Positions 43,516-53,107 of a stretch of 64,000 nt of DNA are shown here, in pieces. A program made the position numbers and the translations under genes. The notes under the pieces were generated by a model, which saw only the letters and a program-made list of their open reading frames with translations, made no database searches and was not told the origin of the DNA. This stretch comes from Gemmatimonadota bacterium (GTDB lineage: Bacteria; Gemmatimonadota; Gemmatimonadetes; Gemmatimonadales; Gemmatimonadaceae): contig QHVE01000011.1 in the NCBI GenBank assembly GCA_003223455.1, positions 62,001-126,000 of the forward strand, read 5' to 3'. How positions within the stretch are numbered: the stretch's first letter is position 1; every line of letters begins with the position of its first letter.

Positions 43516-45000
43516 ATGCGCATCCTGACGTTCGCCGCGCTCGCCCTGATCGCCGTTGCGCCACTCGCGCAGGCGCAGAACACGACGGCGCGCTCCTCAG
43601 CCGGTTCTCTGCTCACGCTCGACGACGCAATCAATCTCGCGCGGCGGAACAACCCGGTCTATCTCTCGCAGAGCACCAATCGCCGGACCGCCGACGCGGC
43701 AGTGCGCTCCGCACGTGGCGCGCTCCTGCCGAGCGCGGACGCCTCCTTCGGCACGCGCTACCAGCAGGGCGGCCAGCAGGTGTTCAACGGTCTCTCATTC
43801 AGCAACAGCTCGGACGTGGTACAGTCCAGCTATGGGCTGAACCTCAACTACCGCGTCAACAGTGCGACGTTCGTGAACCCGAAGGCCGCCGTGGCGAACC
43901 GCGATGCCGTCGATGCCGACATCAGCGGCTCGAGCGAGCAGCTCCGTGCGGCGGTGACGCAGCAGTACCTGAGCGTGCTGCAGGCGCAGGCGCGTGCCGC
44001 GCTGCAGGACTCACTCGTGAAGACGGCTGACGCTCAGCTCGAGCTGGCGAAGGCCAAGCTCGCGGTGGGTATGGGGACGACGCTCGACATCCGGCGTGCC
44101 GAGGTGGCGCTCGGCCAGGCGCAGGTCGCGCTGCTCACGGCGCGCAACAACGTCGAAGTCGAGAAGCTCCGTCTGTTCCAGCAGCTCGGAGTCACGCAGC
44201 CCACCGACGTGCAGCTCACCACCGACTTTCCGGTGAATCCCCCGACCTTCGCGCTGGACTCGGTGCTCGAGCTGGCGCGCCGCCAGAATCCGGCAGTCCT
44301 CGCGCTGCGCTCGCGCGAGCGGGCCGCCACGCTGAACGTGAAGGTGGCCAGAGCCGAGTACACGCCGACGCTCAGCCTGAGCACGGGCTGGGGTGGCAAC
44401 TCCTACCAGTACACCAACGCGGAGTATCTCGTCGAGCAGGCGCGCGGCGGCGTGATGGGTCAGCTGGCGTCGTGCCTGTCGCAGGATTCCCTCCGCACCG
44501 CCGTCGGACTGTCCTCGGCCAACTGCAACAGCCGGTACGTCTTCACCGACGCACAGGCGGCGTCGATCCGGGCGAACAACAGTCAGTTCCCGTTCCGGTT
44601 CCAGCGCTCGCCGCTGGCGCTCACGGCTTCGATCTCCATGCCCGTGTTCGACAACTTCAATCGTGAGGAGCGCGTCCAGCGCGCCTCGGTCGAGCGCGAG
44701 GCGGCGGCCTACAACGTCCGGGCGAAGGATCTCGCGCTGACAGCCGACGTGACGCAGGCGTATCTCACCGTCAAGACGGCGGCGCAGACCGTTGCCCTGC
44801 AGGAGCAGAACGCCCGGAAGGCGACGGAGGAGCTGACGTTCGCCGAGGAGCGGTACAAGGTCGGGGCGAGCACCTTCCTCGACGTCGTGACGTCGCGCGG
44901 CACGTACGAGCAGGCGATGATCGACCGCGTCAACGCGATCTACGACTATCACAAGGCCTTCGCCGCGCTCGAGAACGCGGTCGGGCGTCCCCTCCGCTAA
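43516..45000 (+). CDS. TolC-family outer-membrane efflux channel
   Basis: 494 residues with signal peptide (1-22, cleavage after AQA) and the two TolC repeats of long helices (LTLDDAINLARRNNPVYLSQ; SISMPVFDNFNREERVQRASV). First gene of an operon with adaptor, ATPase and four permeases. Ends 18 bases before the adaptor gene. No clear ribosome site before ATG 43516. Confidence 0.88.
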   Translation: MRILTFAALALIAVAPLAQAQNTTARSSAGSLLTLDDAINLARRNNPVYLSQSTNRRTADAAVRSARGALLPSADASFGTRYQQGGQQVFNGLSFSNSSDVVQSSYGLNLNYRVNSATFVNPKAAVANRDAVDADISGSSEQLRAAVTQQYLSVLQAQARAALQDSLVKTADAQLELAKAKLAVGMGTTLDIRRAEVALGQAQVALLTARNNVEVEKLRLFQQLGVTQPTDVQLTTDFPVNPPTFALDSVLELARRQNPAVLALRSRERAATLNVKVARAEYTPTLSLSTGWGGNSYQYTNAEYLVEQARGGVMGQLASCLSQDSLRTAVGLSSANCNSRYVFTDAQAASIRANNSQFPFRFQRSPLALTASISMPVFDNFNREERVQRASVEREAAAYNVRAKDLALTADVTQAYLTVKTAAQTVALQEQNARKATEELTFAEERYKVGASTFLDVVTSRGTYEQAMIDRVNAIYDYHKAFAALENAVGRPLR

Positions 45001-45018
45001 CCCCCCGAGAGACTGGAT

Positions 45019-46302
45019 ATGAGCAAGCGCGTGAAGTGGTCCGTGGCCGGCGGGGTCGTCCTCGTCGTGGTCCTGATCGGCGGGTTGACCGCCGCGAAAG
45101 GCAAGAACAAGGCGGTGGAAGTGCGCACCGAGCAGGTGCAGCCGCGCGACCTCGTCGCGTCGGTGACCGCGAGCGGACAGGTGCGGCCGCAGACCAAGGT
45201 CGATCTCAGCTCCGACATCACGGGCAAGATCGTCAAGCTGGCGGTGAAGGAAGGCCAGATGGTCACCCAGGGTCAGTTCCTGCTGCAGATCGATCCGCAG
45301 CAGCAGGAGGCCGCCGTGCAGCGCTTCGAGGCCGCGCTGGCCTCGAGCCGCGCGCAGATGGCGCAGGCCCAGGCGAACCTGATGCAGGCCCAGAAGAGCT
45401 ACGAGCGCACGGCGCAGATCAAGAAGGCCAACCCGCAGCTCATCTCCGACGAGAACCTCGAGCAGCTCCGCACGGCCGTGGACGTGAACGAAGCGCTGTA
45501 TCAGTCGGCGCGCCACTCGGTCGACCAGTCGAGCGCCGCGGTGCGCGACGCGCGCAGCTCGCTCGGTAAGACGACGATCTACGCGCCGATGTCCGGCCGA
45601 GTGACGCGCCTGAACGTCGAGAACGGCGAGACGGCGATCATGGGCACGCTGAACAAGGATGCCGCCACGCTGCTCACCATCGCCGACATGAGCGTGCTCG
45701 AGACGAAGGTGAAGGTCGATGAGACCGACGTCGCGCGCATCTCGCTCGGCGACTCGGCGGTGATCCAGATCGACGCCTTCCCTGACACGACGTTCATCGG
45801 CCGCGTGACCAAGATCTCGAACAGTGCCGTGAAGACGGCGGCCCAGCAGCAGTCGAACGCCGATCAGGCGGTTGACTACGAAGTGACGATCCAGCTGCTG
45901 AACACCCCGACCGAGACGCGTCCCGACTTCTCGGCGACGGCGAAGATCATCACCGATTCGCGCCGCAACGTGCTGTCGATCCCGATCATCGCGCTGACCG
46001 TTCGCGAGAACGAGGCGCTGGTGAAGGAGGACACCGCCGTCGGCCTCGGCAAGCCGAAGCCGAAGAAGGAGGTTGGGAAGAAGGACGTCGAGGGGGTGTT
46101 CGTCGTCGCGGCGGACAACAAAGTCACCTTCCGGCCCGTAAAGGTAGGGATCGCCGGCGAGAAGCATTTCGAGGTGCTGAATGGCCTCAAGAAGGGAGAC
46201 CGCATCGTTGCCGGCACCTATCAGGCGATCCGCGAGCTCAAGGACGGCGCGCTGATCCGCGAGGCGAAGGTCGACACCAAGAAGCCACAGGCCAAAACGT
46301 GA
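45019..46302 (+). CDS. MacA-like periplasmic adaptor of the efflux operon
   Basis: 427 residues. One N-terminal membrane helix ([18 protein letters not shown]), lipoyl half-motifs ([26 protein letters not shown] and [20 protein letters not shown]), a coiled coil of about 90 residues rich in Gln/Ala, and barrel domains. The Lys-rich insert [15 protein letters not shown] near residue 350 is unusual. Connects the MacB-like inner-membrane complex with the TolC-like channel at 43516. The ATPase start overlaps its stop. Confidence 0.9.
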   Translation: MSKRVKWSVAGGVVLVVVLIGGLTAAKGKNKAVEVRTEQVQPRDLVASVTASGQVRPQTKVDLSSDITGKIVKLAVKEGQMVTQGQFLLQIDPQQQEAAVQRFEAALASSRAQMAQAQANLMQAQKSYERTAQIKKANPQLISDENLEQLRTAVDVNEALYQSARHSVDQSSAAVRDARSSLGKTTIYAPMSGRVTRLNVENGETAIMGTLNKDAATLLTIADMSVLETKVKVDETDVARISLGDSAVIQIDAFPDTTFIGRVTKISNSAVKTAAQQQSNADQAVDYEVTIQLLNTPTETRPDFSATAKIITDSRRNVLSIPIIALTVRENEALVKEDTAVGLGKPKPKKEVGKKDVEGVFVVAADNKVTFRPVKVGIAGEKHFEVLNGLKKGDRIVAGTYQAIRELKDGALIREAKVDTKKPQAKT

Positions 46303-47111
46303 GCCAGGACATCGTACACGATTCGCTCGAAGCCCCGCTCGGCTCCACCGCCGAGCGGCAGGCGGTCGTCGGTGCCGCCGGCGCCGCTCCGGGACAGGAC
46401 TGGGTGATCGTGACGCGCGGCATCAAGCGCGAGTACGACATGGGCGGCGAAGTCGTTCGTGCGTTGCGCGGCGTGGACGTCGCCATCCGCCGGAACGAGT
46501 ACGTGGCGATCATGGGCCCGTCCGGGTCGGGCAAGTCGACGCTGATGAACGTCATCGGCTGTCTCGACACGCCCAACGCCGGCGAGTACTGGCTCAACGG
46601 CACCCAGGTGTCGAAGATGTCCGACGACGCGCTGGCCCGGGTGCGGAACAAGGAGATCGGTTTCGTCTTCCAGACGTTCAACCTCCTGCCCCGCGCGAGT
46701 GCGCTGCACAACGTCGAGCTGCCGCTCGTGTACGCCGGTGTGCCGGGCGAGGAGCGCCGCCGTCGGGCCAAGGAGGCGCTGGAGCGCGTCCAGCTCGGCG
46801 GCCGCATCGACCACCGGCCGAACGAGCTGTCGGGCGGACAGCGGCAGCGTGTCGCGATCGCCCGCGCGCTCGTGAACAACCCCTCGATCCTGCTCGCCGA
46901 CGAGCCGACCGGTAATCTCGATTCGGCCACGTCGGAAGAGATCATGAAGGTGTTCGAGAGCCTGGCCGACCAGGGTCAGACGGTGATCATGGTGACGCAC
47001 GAGCCCGACATCGCGGCCCATGCGCGGCGCGTCATCGTGCTCCGCGACGGCATGGTGCACAGCGACGAGCGTCGGTCGACGTTCGTCGAGAAGCTCGGCC
47101 TGCCCGCGTAA
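46299..47111 (+). CDS. ABC transporter ATP-binding protein (MacB/LolD type)
   Basis: 270 residues. Walker [10 protein letters not shown]-loop FQTFNLLPR, signature LSGGQRQR, Walker [12 protein letters not shown] and H-loop VTHE are complete. The [22 protein letters not shown] opening is that of MacB/LolD-type ATPases. It is the only ATPase beside four permeases, so it probably powers all of them. GTG 46299 overlaps the adaptor stop; an extra N-terminal 35 residues are unconserved. Confidence 0.93.
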   Translation: MSQDIVHDSLEAPLGSTAERQAVVGAAGAAPGQDWVIVTRGIKREYDMGGEVVRALRGVDVAIRRNEYVAIMGPSGSGKSTLMNVIGCLDTPNAGEYWLNGTQVSKMSDDALARVRNKEIGFVFQTFNLLPRASALHNVELPLVYAGVPGEERRRRAKEALERVQLGGRIDHRPNELSGGQRQRVAIARALVNNPSILLADEPTGNLDSATSEEIMKVFESLADQGQTVIMVTHEPDIAAHARRVIVLRDGMVHSDERRSTFVEKLGLPA

Positions 47112-47120
47112 GCGGACGCC

Positions 47121-48365
47121 ATGCCATTCGTCGAGGCCATCCGGCTCGCGCTGCAGCAGATCTGGGTGCAGAAGCTCAAGAGCTTCTTCACCCTGCTCGG
47201 CGTGATGATCGGCGTCACCTTCCTCATCGCCGTGGTCTCGATCGTGGGGGGCATGAGCCGCTACATGACCGACCAGGTCGTCGGGAAGATCATGGCGGTC
47301 AACTCGTTCGAGCTGCGGCACCGCCCGAACATCAACCTCGGCGAGATGACCGAGGAGCGCTGGCGCGAGCTGCGCCGGCGCCCGCGCATCAAGGAATCGG
47401 ACATCCAGCCGGTGACCGACGCGCTTCCGCCCGACGTGAGGTGGGCGGCAGTCGGGAACGACAACCTCAGCGCCCAGTCGCGGTACGTCGCGAAGCCGCG
47501 TCAGGTGAATGCCTTCACCGTGACCGACGGCTACTTCGATGTGAAGAAGATGGCGCCTGTGAGCGGCCGGCTGTTCTCGCCGCAGGAGTACGAGCGCGGG
47601 ATGCCCGTGATCGTCATCGGCCAGGACGTCGCCAACTACTTCTTCCCCGCGCTCGACCCGGTGGGTCGTGAGCTCGTCGTGCGCGGGATCCCCTACACCG
47701 TCGTCGGCGTGATGGAGAAGCAGGGGAGCGCGTTCGGGATCTCGTTCGACAAGTTCATCGTCGCCCCGCACAAGTCGCCAATCAATCGGTACGTCAACGC
47801 GCACAACGTCATCGACGCGATCATGATCCAGACGGCGAGCCGCGAAGGGCTGCTCTCGACGATGGAGACCGTGCGTCAGGTGATGCGTGCGCGGCACCAT
47901 CTGCGTCCGAGCCAGAAGGACGACTTCGAGCTCGAGACGTCGGATTCGGCGCTCGAGTTCTGGAACAAGATCAAGAGCTATCTCGTGTTCGCCGGCGTGG
48001 CGCTGCCGGCGATCGGCCTCGTCGTCGGCGCGATCGTGATCATGAACATCATGCTCGTAGCCGTCGCCGAGCGGACGCGCGAGATCGGCATCCGGAAGTC
48101 GCTCGGCGCGCGTCGGCGCGACATCATGAGCCAGTTCCTCGTCGAGAGCGCGACGCTGAGCACCGTGGGCGCCGCGCTTGGCGTCGCGACCGGGTTCGCG
48201 TTCGCCAAGCTGATCGCCGCGGTCACGCCGCTGCCGGCAGCGGTCGAGCTGTGGTCCGTGCTGGTCGGCATCGGCATCGGAGCCGGTGTAGGGATCGTGG
48301 CGGGGGTCTACCCGGCGAGCCGCGCCTCGCGGCTCGATCCGATCACCGCGCTGCGGGCGGAGTAG
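47121..48365 (+). CDS. MacB-type ABC permease, pair 1 member A
   Basis: 414 residues. MacB layout: first helix (SFFTLLGVMIGVTFLIAVVSIV), a 200-residue periplasmic domain, and three C-terminal helices with the EIGIRKSLGARRRDIMSQF coupling loop and ending LDPITALRAE. Very similar to the protein at 49694 (shared opening EAI.LALQQI.VQKLKSFFTLLGVMIGV and ending), showing duplication. Begins 10 bases after the ATPase. Confidence 0.9.
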   Translation: MPFVEAIRLALQQIWVQKLKSFFTLLGVMIGVTFLIAVVSIVGGMSRYMTDQVVGKIMAVNSFELRHRPNINLGEMTEERWRELRRRPRIKESDIQPVTDALPPDVRWAAVGNDNLSAQSRYVAKPRQVNAFTVTDGYFDVKKMAPVSGRLFSPQEYERGMPVIVIGQDVANYFFPALDPVGRELVVRGIPYTVVGVMEKQGSAFGISFDKFIVAPHKSPINRYVNAHNVIDAIMIQTASREGLLSTMETVRQVMRARHHLRPSQKDDFELETSDSALEFWNKIKSYLVFAGVALPAIGLVVGAIVIMNIMLVAVAERTREIGIRKSLGARRRDIMSQFLVESATLSTVGAALGVATGFAFAKLIAAVTPLPAAVELWSVLVGIGIGAGVGIVAGVYPASRASRLDPITALRAE

Positions 48366-48368
48366 GCC

Positions 48369-49625
48369 ATGGCCAATCTCCAGCAGCGACTGCACGTCCT
48401 CCGCGAGGGCGTGACGATCGCCCTCGACTCGATCCGCGCGAACAAGGTGCGCGCGGGCCTCACCATCCTCGGCATCGCCGTGGGCGTGTTCGTGGTGGTG
48501 GTGATCTCGGCGGCCATCCACGGCATCAATGCCAGCGTCGCGAAGGACCTCGAGAGCACGGGCCCGACCACGTTCTTCGTCTCGCGCTTTCCGATCAGCT
48601 TCGAGGCGTGCGACGGCACCGACGAGACCTGCAAGTTCTTCCGCAATCCCCGGCTCACGCTGGCCGATGTGGACGCGCTGCAGCGGCTCCCGACCGTGCG
48701 CACCGCCGGCGCCCGGCTCGATACGCAGCGCGCCATCGCCTACAAGGACCGTCGCATCCGCTCGGTGGACGTCAACGCGTTCACCGGCAACTGGCAGCAG
48801 ATCGACGGCGGCGGCGACATCTACCCGGGGCGCAACTTCACGCAGAACGAAGCGACGACCGGCGAGCGCGTCGTCGTGATCAACGACGAGCTGGCCAAGC
48901 AGGCGTTCGGCGATTCGGATCCGCTCGACAAGACCATCGAGATCGGCGACGTGCCGTTCAAGGTCCTCGGCATCTACCACTACCAGGCGAGCTTCCTCTC
49001 GGGGGGCAACAAGCCTCGCGCGATCGTGCCGATCGAGTCGGCGCGCAAGCACCTGAAGGTGAACTGGAACGACATCGGGATCGCCGTCATCCCGGTGGCG
49101 GGAGTGACACGCGCCGAGGCGATCGACGACGTCATCGCCTCGATGCGCGGGCGCCACGCCCTGCGCCCGAGCTCGGAGAATGACTTCGCGATCATCACGC
49201 AGGACCAGCTGTTCGAGGTCTACAACAAGATCTTCGGCGCTTTCTTCCTCGTGATGCTGGTGCTGTCGGCCGTGGGCCTGATCGTCGGCGGGGTGGGCGT
49301 GATCGCCATCATGATGATCTCGGTCACCGAGCGCACGCGCGAGATCGGCGTGCGCAAGGCGCTTGGCGCGACCCGCGCCACGATCCTCTGGCAGTTCCTC
49401 GTCGAGGCCGTGACGCTCACCGGGATCGGCGCGATCATCGGCCTCGTCTGCGGCACCGGCGTCGCGGTCCTCATCAAGAGCCTGACGCCCGTTGCGGCCA
49501 GCGTCCCACCGATTGCCGTGGTGGCCGCACTCGCGACGAGCTGCGTCACGGGCGTGCTGTTCGGCATGCTCCCGGCGGCGAAGGCGGCGAAGCTGGATCC
49601 GGTGACGGCGCTCAGATACGAGTAG
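48369..49625 (+). CDS. MacB-type ABC permease, pair 1 member B
   Basis: 418 residues. Same fold as member A but a distinct subfamily: opening DSIRANKVRAGLTILGIAVGVFVVVVI, coupling loop EIGVRKALGATRATILWQF, ending LDPVTALRYE. Its periplasmic domain carries two cysteines (EACDGTDETC) that could form a disulfide. Closest relative in the window is the protein at 50935. Starts 4 bases after member A, so a heterodimer of A and B is likely. Confidence 0.9.
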   Translation: MANLQQRLHVLREGVTIALDSIRANKVRAGLTILGIAVGVFVVVVISAAIHGINASVAKDLESTGPTTFFVSRFPISFEACDGTDETCKFFRNPRLTLADVDALQRLPTVRTAGARLDTQRAIAYKDRRIRSVDVNAFTGNWQQIDGGGDIYPGRNFTQNEATTGERVVVINDELAKQAFGDSDPLDKTIEIGDVPFKVLGIYHYQASFLSGGNKPRAIVPIESARKHLKVNWNDIGIAVIPVAGVTRAEAIDDVIASMRGRHALRPSSENDFAIITQDQLFEVYNKIFGAFFLVMLVLSAVGLIVGGVGVIAIMMISVTERTREIGVRKALGATRATILWQFLVEAVTLTGIGAIIGLVCGTGVAVLIKSLTPVAASVPPIAVVAALATSCVTGVLFGMLPAAKAAKLDPVTALRYE

Positions 49626-49668
49626 GCCATCGGCGCTGACACTTCCACGCGCCTCGATCCGTAGGCCC

Positions 49669-49690
49669 GGTACCTTCCTCCGCCAAGGTA
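49669..49690 (+). promoter_or_regulatory. Hairpin over the ribosome site of the second permease pair
   Basis: GTACCTT (49669-49675) pairs perfectly with AAGGTAC (49684-49690), which contains the only purine-rich ribosome-binding candidate before ATG 49694. The left arm also holds TACCTT, the same -10-like box seen before 34524. So this site may lower translation of the second pair, or provide an internal promoter. Confidence 0.35.
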
Positions 49691-49693
49691 CGC

Positions 49694-50932
49694 ATGCCCT
49701 TCCACGAGGCCATCTGGCTCGCGCTTCAGCAGATTCGTGTCCAGAAGCTCAAGAGCTTCTTCACTCTGCTCGGCGTGATGATCGGCGTCATGTTCCTCAT
49801 CGCCGTCGTCTCCATCGTGACGGGGATGAGCAAGTACGTCGAAGAGGACTTCGCGGGCCGCGTGCTCGGCGCGAACACCTTCACCCTCCGCCGCTTTCCC
49901 TGGTTCGGCAACAACGTCACCGAGGAGATGTGGCGGGAGTGGCAGCGGCGACCGCGGGTGTACCACAGCGACGTCGCCGTCATTCGTGAGGCGCTGCCCG
50001 CGGGGACGAACTACGCCGTCGAGAGCCAGGAGAACCTGCAGGCCACCAGCAAGTACGCCCGGGCGCGGCAGCTCGAGGCGCACGCCGTTGAGGGCGACTA
50101 CTTCACCATCAAGAAGCTCGACCTGAAGGACGGACGCGTCTTCTCTCAGCAGGAGCAGGAGCTCGGCGCGCCGATCGTCGTGATCGGCGACGAGATCGCG
50201 AGCTACTACTTCGAGGGACTCAATCCGATCGGCCGCGAGCTGCGCATCGGCGGGATTCCCTACACGGTCATCGGCGTCATCGAGCATCAGGGAAGCCTGT
50301 TCGGCCAGTCGATGGATGCCACGGCGTACGCGCCGTTCGGCTCCCCCCTGCACCGGCTGACCAATCCACGCGGCGACATCGACGGGCTGATGGTCCAGGC
50401 CCCGAACGCCGTGATGATGGACGAGGCGATGGAGGTGACGCGCGAGGTGATGCGCGGGATGCGGCACCTTCGGCCCGGCACCCCGGACAACTTCGTCATG
50501 GAGACGTCGGAGACCGCGCTCGCTTCCTTCCAGAAGACGAAGCAGGTGATGACGATCGCGGGCACCGCGCTGCCGGCGATCAGCCTCGTGGTCGGCGGGC
50601 TCGTGATCATGAACATCATGCTGGTCGCCGTCGCCGAACGCACACGGGAGATCGGCGTGCGCAAATCGCTCGGCGCGCGGCGCAAGGATATCCTCCGCCA
50701 GTTCCTCGTCGAGAGCGCCACGTTGAGCACCCTCGGCGCGATGCTCGGGATCGCGCTCGGCTTGCTGGGCGCCAAGATCATCTCGTGGACCACGCCGCTC
50801 CCCGCCGCCGTCGCCCCGTGGTCGCTGGTGGTCGCGACGCTGCTCGGCACGGTGGTCGGCATCACGTCGGGCGTGTACCCGGCGCGCCGCGCCGCCCGCC
50901 TCGACCCCATCGACGCGCTGCGGGCAGAGTGA
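49694..50932 (+). CDS. MacB-type ABC permease, pair 2 member A
   Basis: 412 residues, paralogue of the protein at 47121: same first helix, same coupling loop (EIGVRKSLGARRKDILRQF) and same terminal LDPIDALRAE, with a diverged periplasmic domain. Separated from pair 1 by 68 bases holding an inverted repeat. Probably shares the single ATPase and adaptor of the operon. Confidence 0.9.
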   Translation: MPFHEAIWLALQQIRVQKLKSFFTLLGVMIGVMFLIAVVSIVTGMSKYVEEDFAGRVLGANTFTLRRFPWFGNNVTEEMWREWQRRPRVYHSDVAVIREALPAGTNYAVESQENLQATSKYARARQLEAHAVEGDYFTIKKLDLKDGRVFSQQEQELGAPIVVIGDEIASYYFEGLNPIGRELRIGGIPYTVIGVIEHQGSLFGQSMDATAYAPFGSPLHRLTNPRGDIDGLMVQAPNAVMMDEAMEVTREVMRGMRHLRPGTPDNFVMETSETALASFQKTKQVMTIAGTALPAISLVVGGLVIMNIMLVAVAERTREIGVRKSLGARRKDILRQFLVESATLSTLGAMLGIALGLLGAKIISWTTPLPAAVAPWSLVVATLLGTVVGITSGVYPARRAARLDPIDALRAE

Positions 50933-50934
50933 CG

Positions 50935-52194
50935 ATGCGAATCCTCACCTCGGCAAGCCAGGCGTTCGAGGGAGTCGGCATCGCCTTCGACGCGCTCCGC
51001 TCCAACAAGGTCCGCGCCGCGCTCACGATCATGGGCGTCGCGCTGGGCGTGTTCGTCGTCGTCGCGATGTCGTCGGTCGTGAAAGGCATCAACGAATCGT
51101 TCCGTCGTGATCTCGAGGCATCGGGACCGACGTCGTTCTTCATCTATCGTCGTCCGATCGGCGGATTCACGCGGCCACCCGAGTGGACGCGCAACAATCC
51201 CGGGATCACGCTCGACGAGGTGCGCATGCTCGAGCGCATCCCGACCATTCGCGCCGTCACGGCGCACGTCGGGATGGGCGCCGGGTTCCGCTACAAGGAC
51301 AAGTACATCCCCCGTGCGGGGATGGAGGTCTACACGCCGAACTGGGTCGACGTCGACGGCGGCGACATCTATCCCGGGCGGAACTTCAACTACGCGGAGA
51401 ACGCCAAGGGCGCGAAGGTCGCGCTCGTCAACGACAAGCTCGCCGCGCAGCTGTTCGGCGAGTCCGAGCCGCTCGACAAGATCATCAAGATCGACAACGT
51501 CGACTTCCAGGTGATCGGTCTGTATCACTACACGGCCAGTCCGATGGGGACACCGACGTCTGGCGGTCAGGGCGACTCGCCGAAGGCGATCATCCCGTAC
51601 GAGACGGGCAAGCGCCACCTCGACATGTGGCTCCGCGGCACGGACCTGATCGTGAAGCCGCGCGCCGGCGTGACGACGCAGGAAGCCGTCGACGACGTGA
51701 CCGCCGCACTGCGCGGCTACCGCGCGCTCCGGCCCAGCCAGCCGAACAATTTCGAGATCGTCACGCAGGATCGCCTCTGGTCGATCTACACGAAGCTGTT
51801 CGGCACCTTTTTCGTCGTCGGGCTCGCGCTGTCCTCGGTCGGCCTGCTCGTCGGCGGCGTCGGCGTGGTCGCGATCATGATGATCTCGGTCACGGAGCGC
51901 ACACGCGAGATCGGCGTGCGCAAGGCGCTCGGCGCAACGCGCTGGACGATCCTCTGGCAGTTCCTCGTCGAGGCCGTGACGCTCACCGGCATCGGCGCCT
52001 CGGTCGGCCTCGCGCTGGGCATCGGTGTGGCGATCGGCGTGCGGACCGCATGGCCCGCCGTTCCCGCCACGACGTCGTGGAGCACGGTCGCCGCCGCGCT
52101 CGGCATCAGTGCAGTGACAGGCATCCTTTTCGGCATGCTGCCGGCGATCAAGGCGGCTCGGCTCGATCCGGTGGTGGCGTTGCGGTACGAGTAG
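50935..52194 (+). CDS. MacB-type ABC permease, pair 2 member B
   Basis: 419 residues, paralogue of the protein at 48369 (SNKVRAALTIMGVALGVFVVV; EIGVRKALGATRWTILWQF; ending LDPVVALRYE). The two cysteines of its relative are absent and a longer proline/glycine loop (TPTSGGQGDSPKA) is present, hinting at different substrates. ATG 50935 lies 2 bases after member A. Followed by a strong hairpin terminator. Confidence 0.9.
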   Translation: MRILTSASQAFEGVGIAFDALRSNKVRAALTIMGVALGVFVVVAMSSVVKGINESFRRDLEASGPTSFFIYRRPIGGFTRPPEWTRNNPGITLDEVRMLERIPTIRAVTAHVGMGAGFRYKDKYIPRAGMEVYTPNWVDVDGGDIYPGRNFNYAENAKGAKVALVNDKLAAQLFGESEPLDKIIKIDNVDFQVIGLYHYTASPMGTPTSGGQGDSPKAIIPYETGKRHLDMWLRGTDLIVKPRAGVTTQEAVDDVTAALRGYRALRPSQPNNFEIVTQDRLWSIYTKLFGTFFVVGLALSSVGLLVGGVGVVAIMMISVTERTREIGVRKALGATRWTILWQFLVEAVTLTGIGASVGLALGIGVAIGVRTAWPAVPATTSWSTVAAALGISAVTGILFGMLPAIKAARLDPVVALRYE

Positions 52195-52202
52195 GGCGTT
52201 TC

Positions 52203-52315
52203 GCGCGTGGGGAGTGGGGAGGTGGGCAGTTTCACGGCCTCGGGAGAGCACTGCGTCCCGAGGCCGTTTGCTTTCACCCCCCACGCCCGACGCCCCACTC
52301 CCCCCTGCCACGCGC
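52203..52315. repeat. Large two-level inverted repeat after the efflux operon (repeat family, copy C)
   Basis: Outer arms: 52203-52210 pairs with 52308-52315, and 52211-52219 with 52293-52301, leaving a 6-base bulge. An inner perfect 12-bp stem lies at 52234-52267. G-rich left and C-rich right arms resemble the elements at 10472 and 38579. Together with the inner stem it occupies the whole gap before bshB1. Confidence 0.65.
52234..52274 (+). terminator. Terminator of the efflux operon
   Basis: A perfect 12-bp stem (52234-52245 with 52256-52267) with a 10-base loop, followed by TTGCTTT. A moderately T-rich tail makes this a plausible intrinsic terminator inside the larger inverted repeat. Confidence 0.7.
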
Positions 52316-52347
52316 ATTCCCGAGATGCTCGTCCGTGCAGCCATCTC

Positions 52348-52353
52348 TATATT
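52348..52353 (+). promoter_or_regulatory. -10-like TATATT box before bshB1
   Basis: TATATT ends 7 bases before ATG 52361 and is the closest match to the TATAAT consensus of the TANNTT boxes in the window. No Shine-Dalgarno lies in between; a leaderless mRNA is likely. Confidence 0.5.
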
Positions 52354-52360
52354 GTCCCCG

Positions 52361-53107
52361 ATGCCAGCCGAATCGACGCAGCCGGAAGTGCCTGCCGTCA
52401 CCATCCTCGCCATCGCCGCGCACCGTGACGACGTCGAGCTCACCTGTGGCGGCACGCTGATCAAGGCGGCCAGGCTGGGGCAGCGTACCGCGATCCTCGA
52501 CCTGACGCAGGGGGAGATGGGGACGCGCGGATCTGCCGAACTGCGGCGACAGGAGGCCGACCGCGCCGCGGAGATCATCGGGTGCAGCGCGCGGGAGAAC
52601 CTCGAGCTACCCGACGCCGCGATCGAGAACACGCCGCGCACGCGTGTGGCCCTCGTGCGAGCCATCCGGCGCTACCGTCCGCGCGTCGTCATCGCGCCGC
52701 CCCTTCAGGGGCGGCACCCCGATCACTGGGTGTCGGCACAGCTCATCCGTGACGCGTGCTTCCTCGCCGGTCTCGCCAAGCTCGCGCCCGATGTGCCGAA
52801 GCATCGGCCGTTCAAGATCCTTCACGCCCTGGCGTACCGGCAGGATTTCATCCGACCCAGCTTCGTCGTCGACATCACCGACGAGTTCGAGCAGAAGATG
52901 GCTGCGGTGCGCTGCTACCAGTCGCAGTTCGAGGGCGAGATCCAGGCGGGAGAGATCTACCCGAACGGCGAGCCGCTCTTCGACATCGCGACGCATCACG
53001 CCGCGACATACGGCTCGCTCATCCGCACCCGCTACGGCGAACCGTACTTCACCACGGAGATGGTGCGCGTCGACGACGTCGGCTCACTCGAGGTAGCGAC
53101 CTTTTGA
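52361..53107 (+). CDS. bshB1: PIG-L/LmbE deacetylase, bacillithiol synthesis type (BshB1)
   Basis: 248 residues. Zinc-site motifs AAHRDDVE (usually AHPDD, here Pro to Arg) and GRHPDHW, then CYQSQF and the C-terminal YGSLIRTRYGEPYFTTE typical of BshB1. BshB1 removes acetyl from GlcNAc-malate, the second step to bacillithiol. bshA and bshC are not in the window. The related mycothiol and GlcNAc-PI deacetylases are alternatives. Overlaps the next gene by TTGA. Confidence 0.82.
   Translation: MPAESTQPEVPAVTILAIAAHRDDVELTCGGTLIKAARLGQRTAILDLTQGEMGTRGSAELRRQEADRAAEIIGCSARENLELPDAAIENTPRTRVALVRAIRRYRPRVVIAPPLQGRHPDHWVSAQLIRDACFLAGLAKLAPDVPKHRPFKILHALAYRQDFIRPSFVVDITDEFEQKMAAVRCYQSQFEGEIQAGEIYPNGEPLFDIATHHAATYGSLIRTRYGEPYFTTEMVRVDDVGSLEVATF

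Noticed and set aside
46221-49157. 978-codon minus-strand open frame opposite the efflux operon
   Set aside because: Composition (His/Arg/Asp-rich) and complete overlap with the ATPase and permeases show it is an antisense shadow.
50287-52665. 792-codon minus-strand open frame opposite the permeases
   Set aside because: Antisense shadow of permeases with clear homology.
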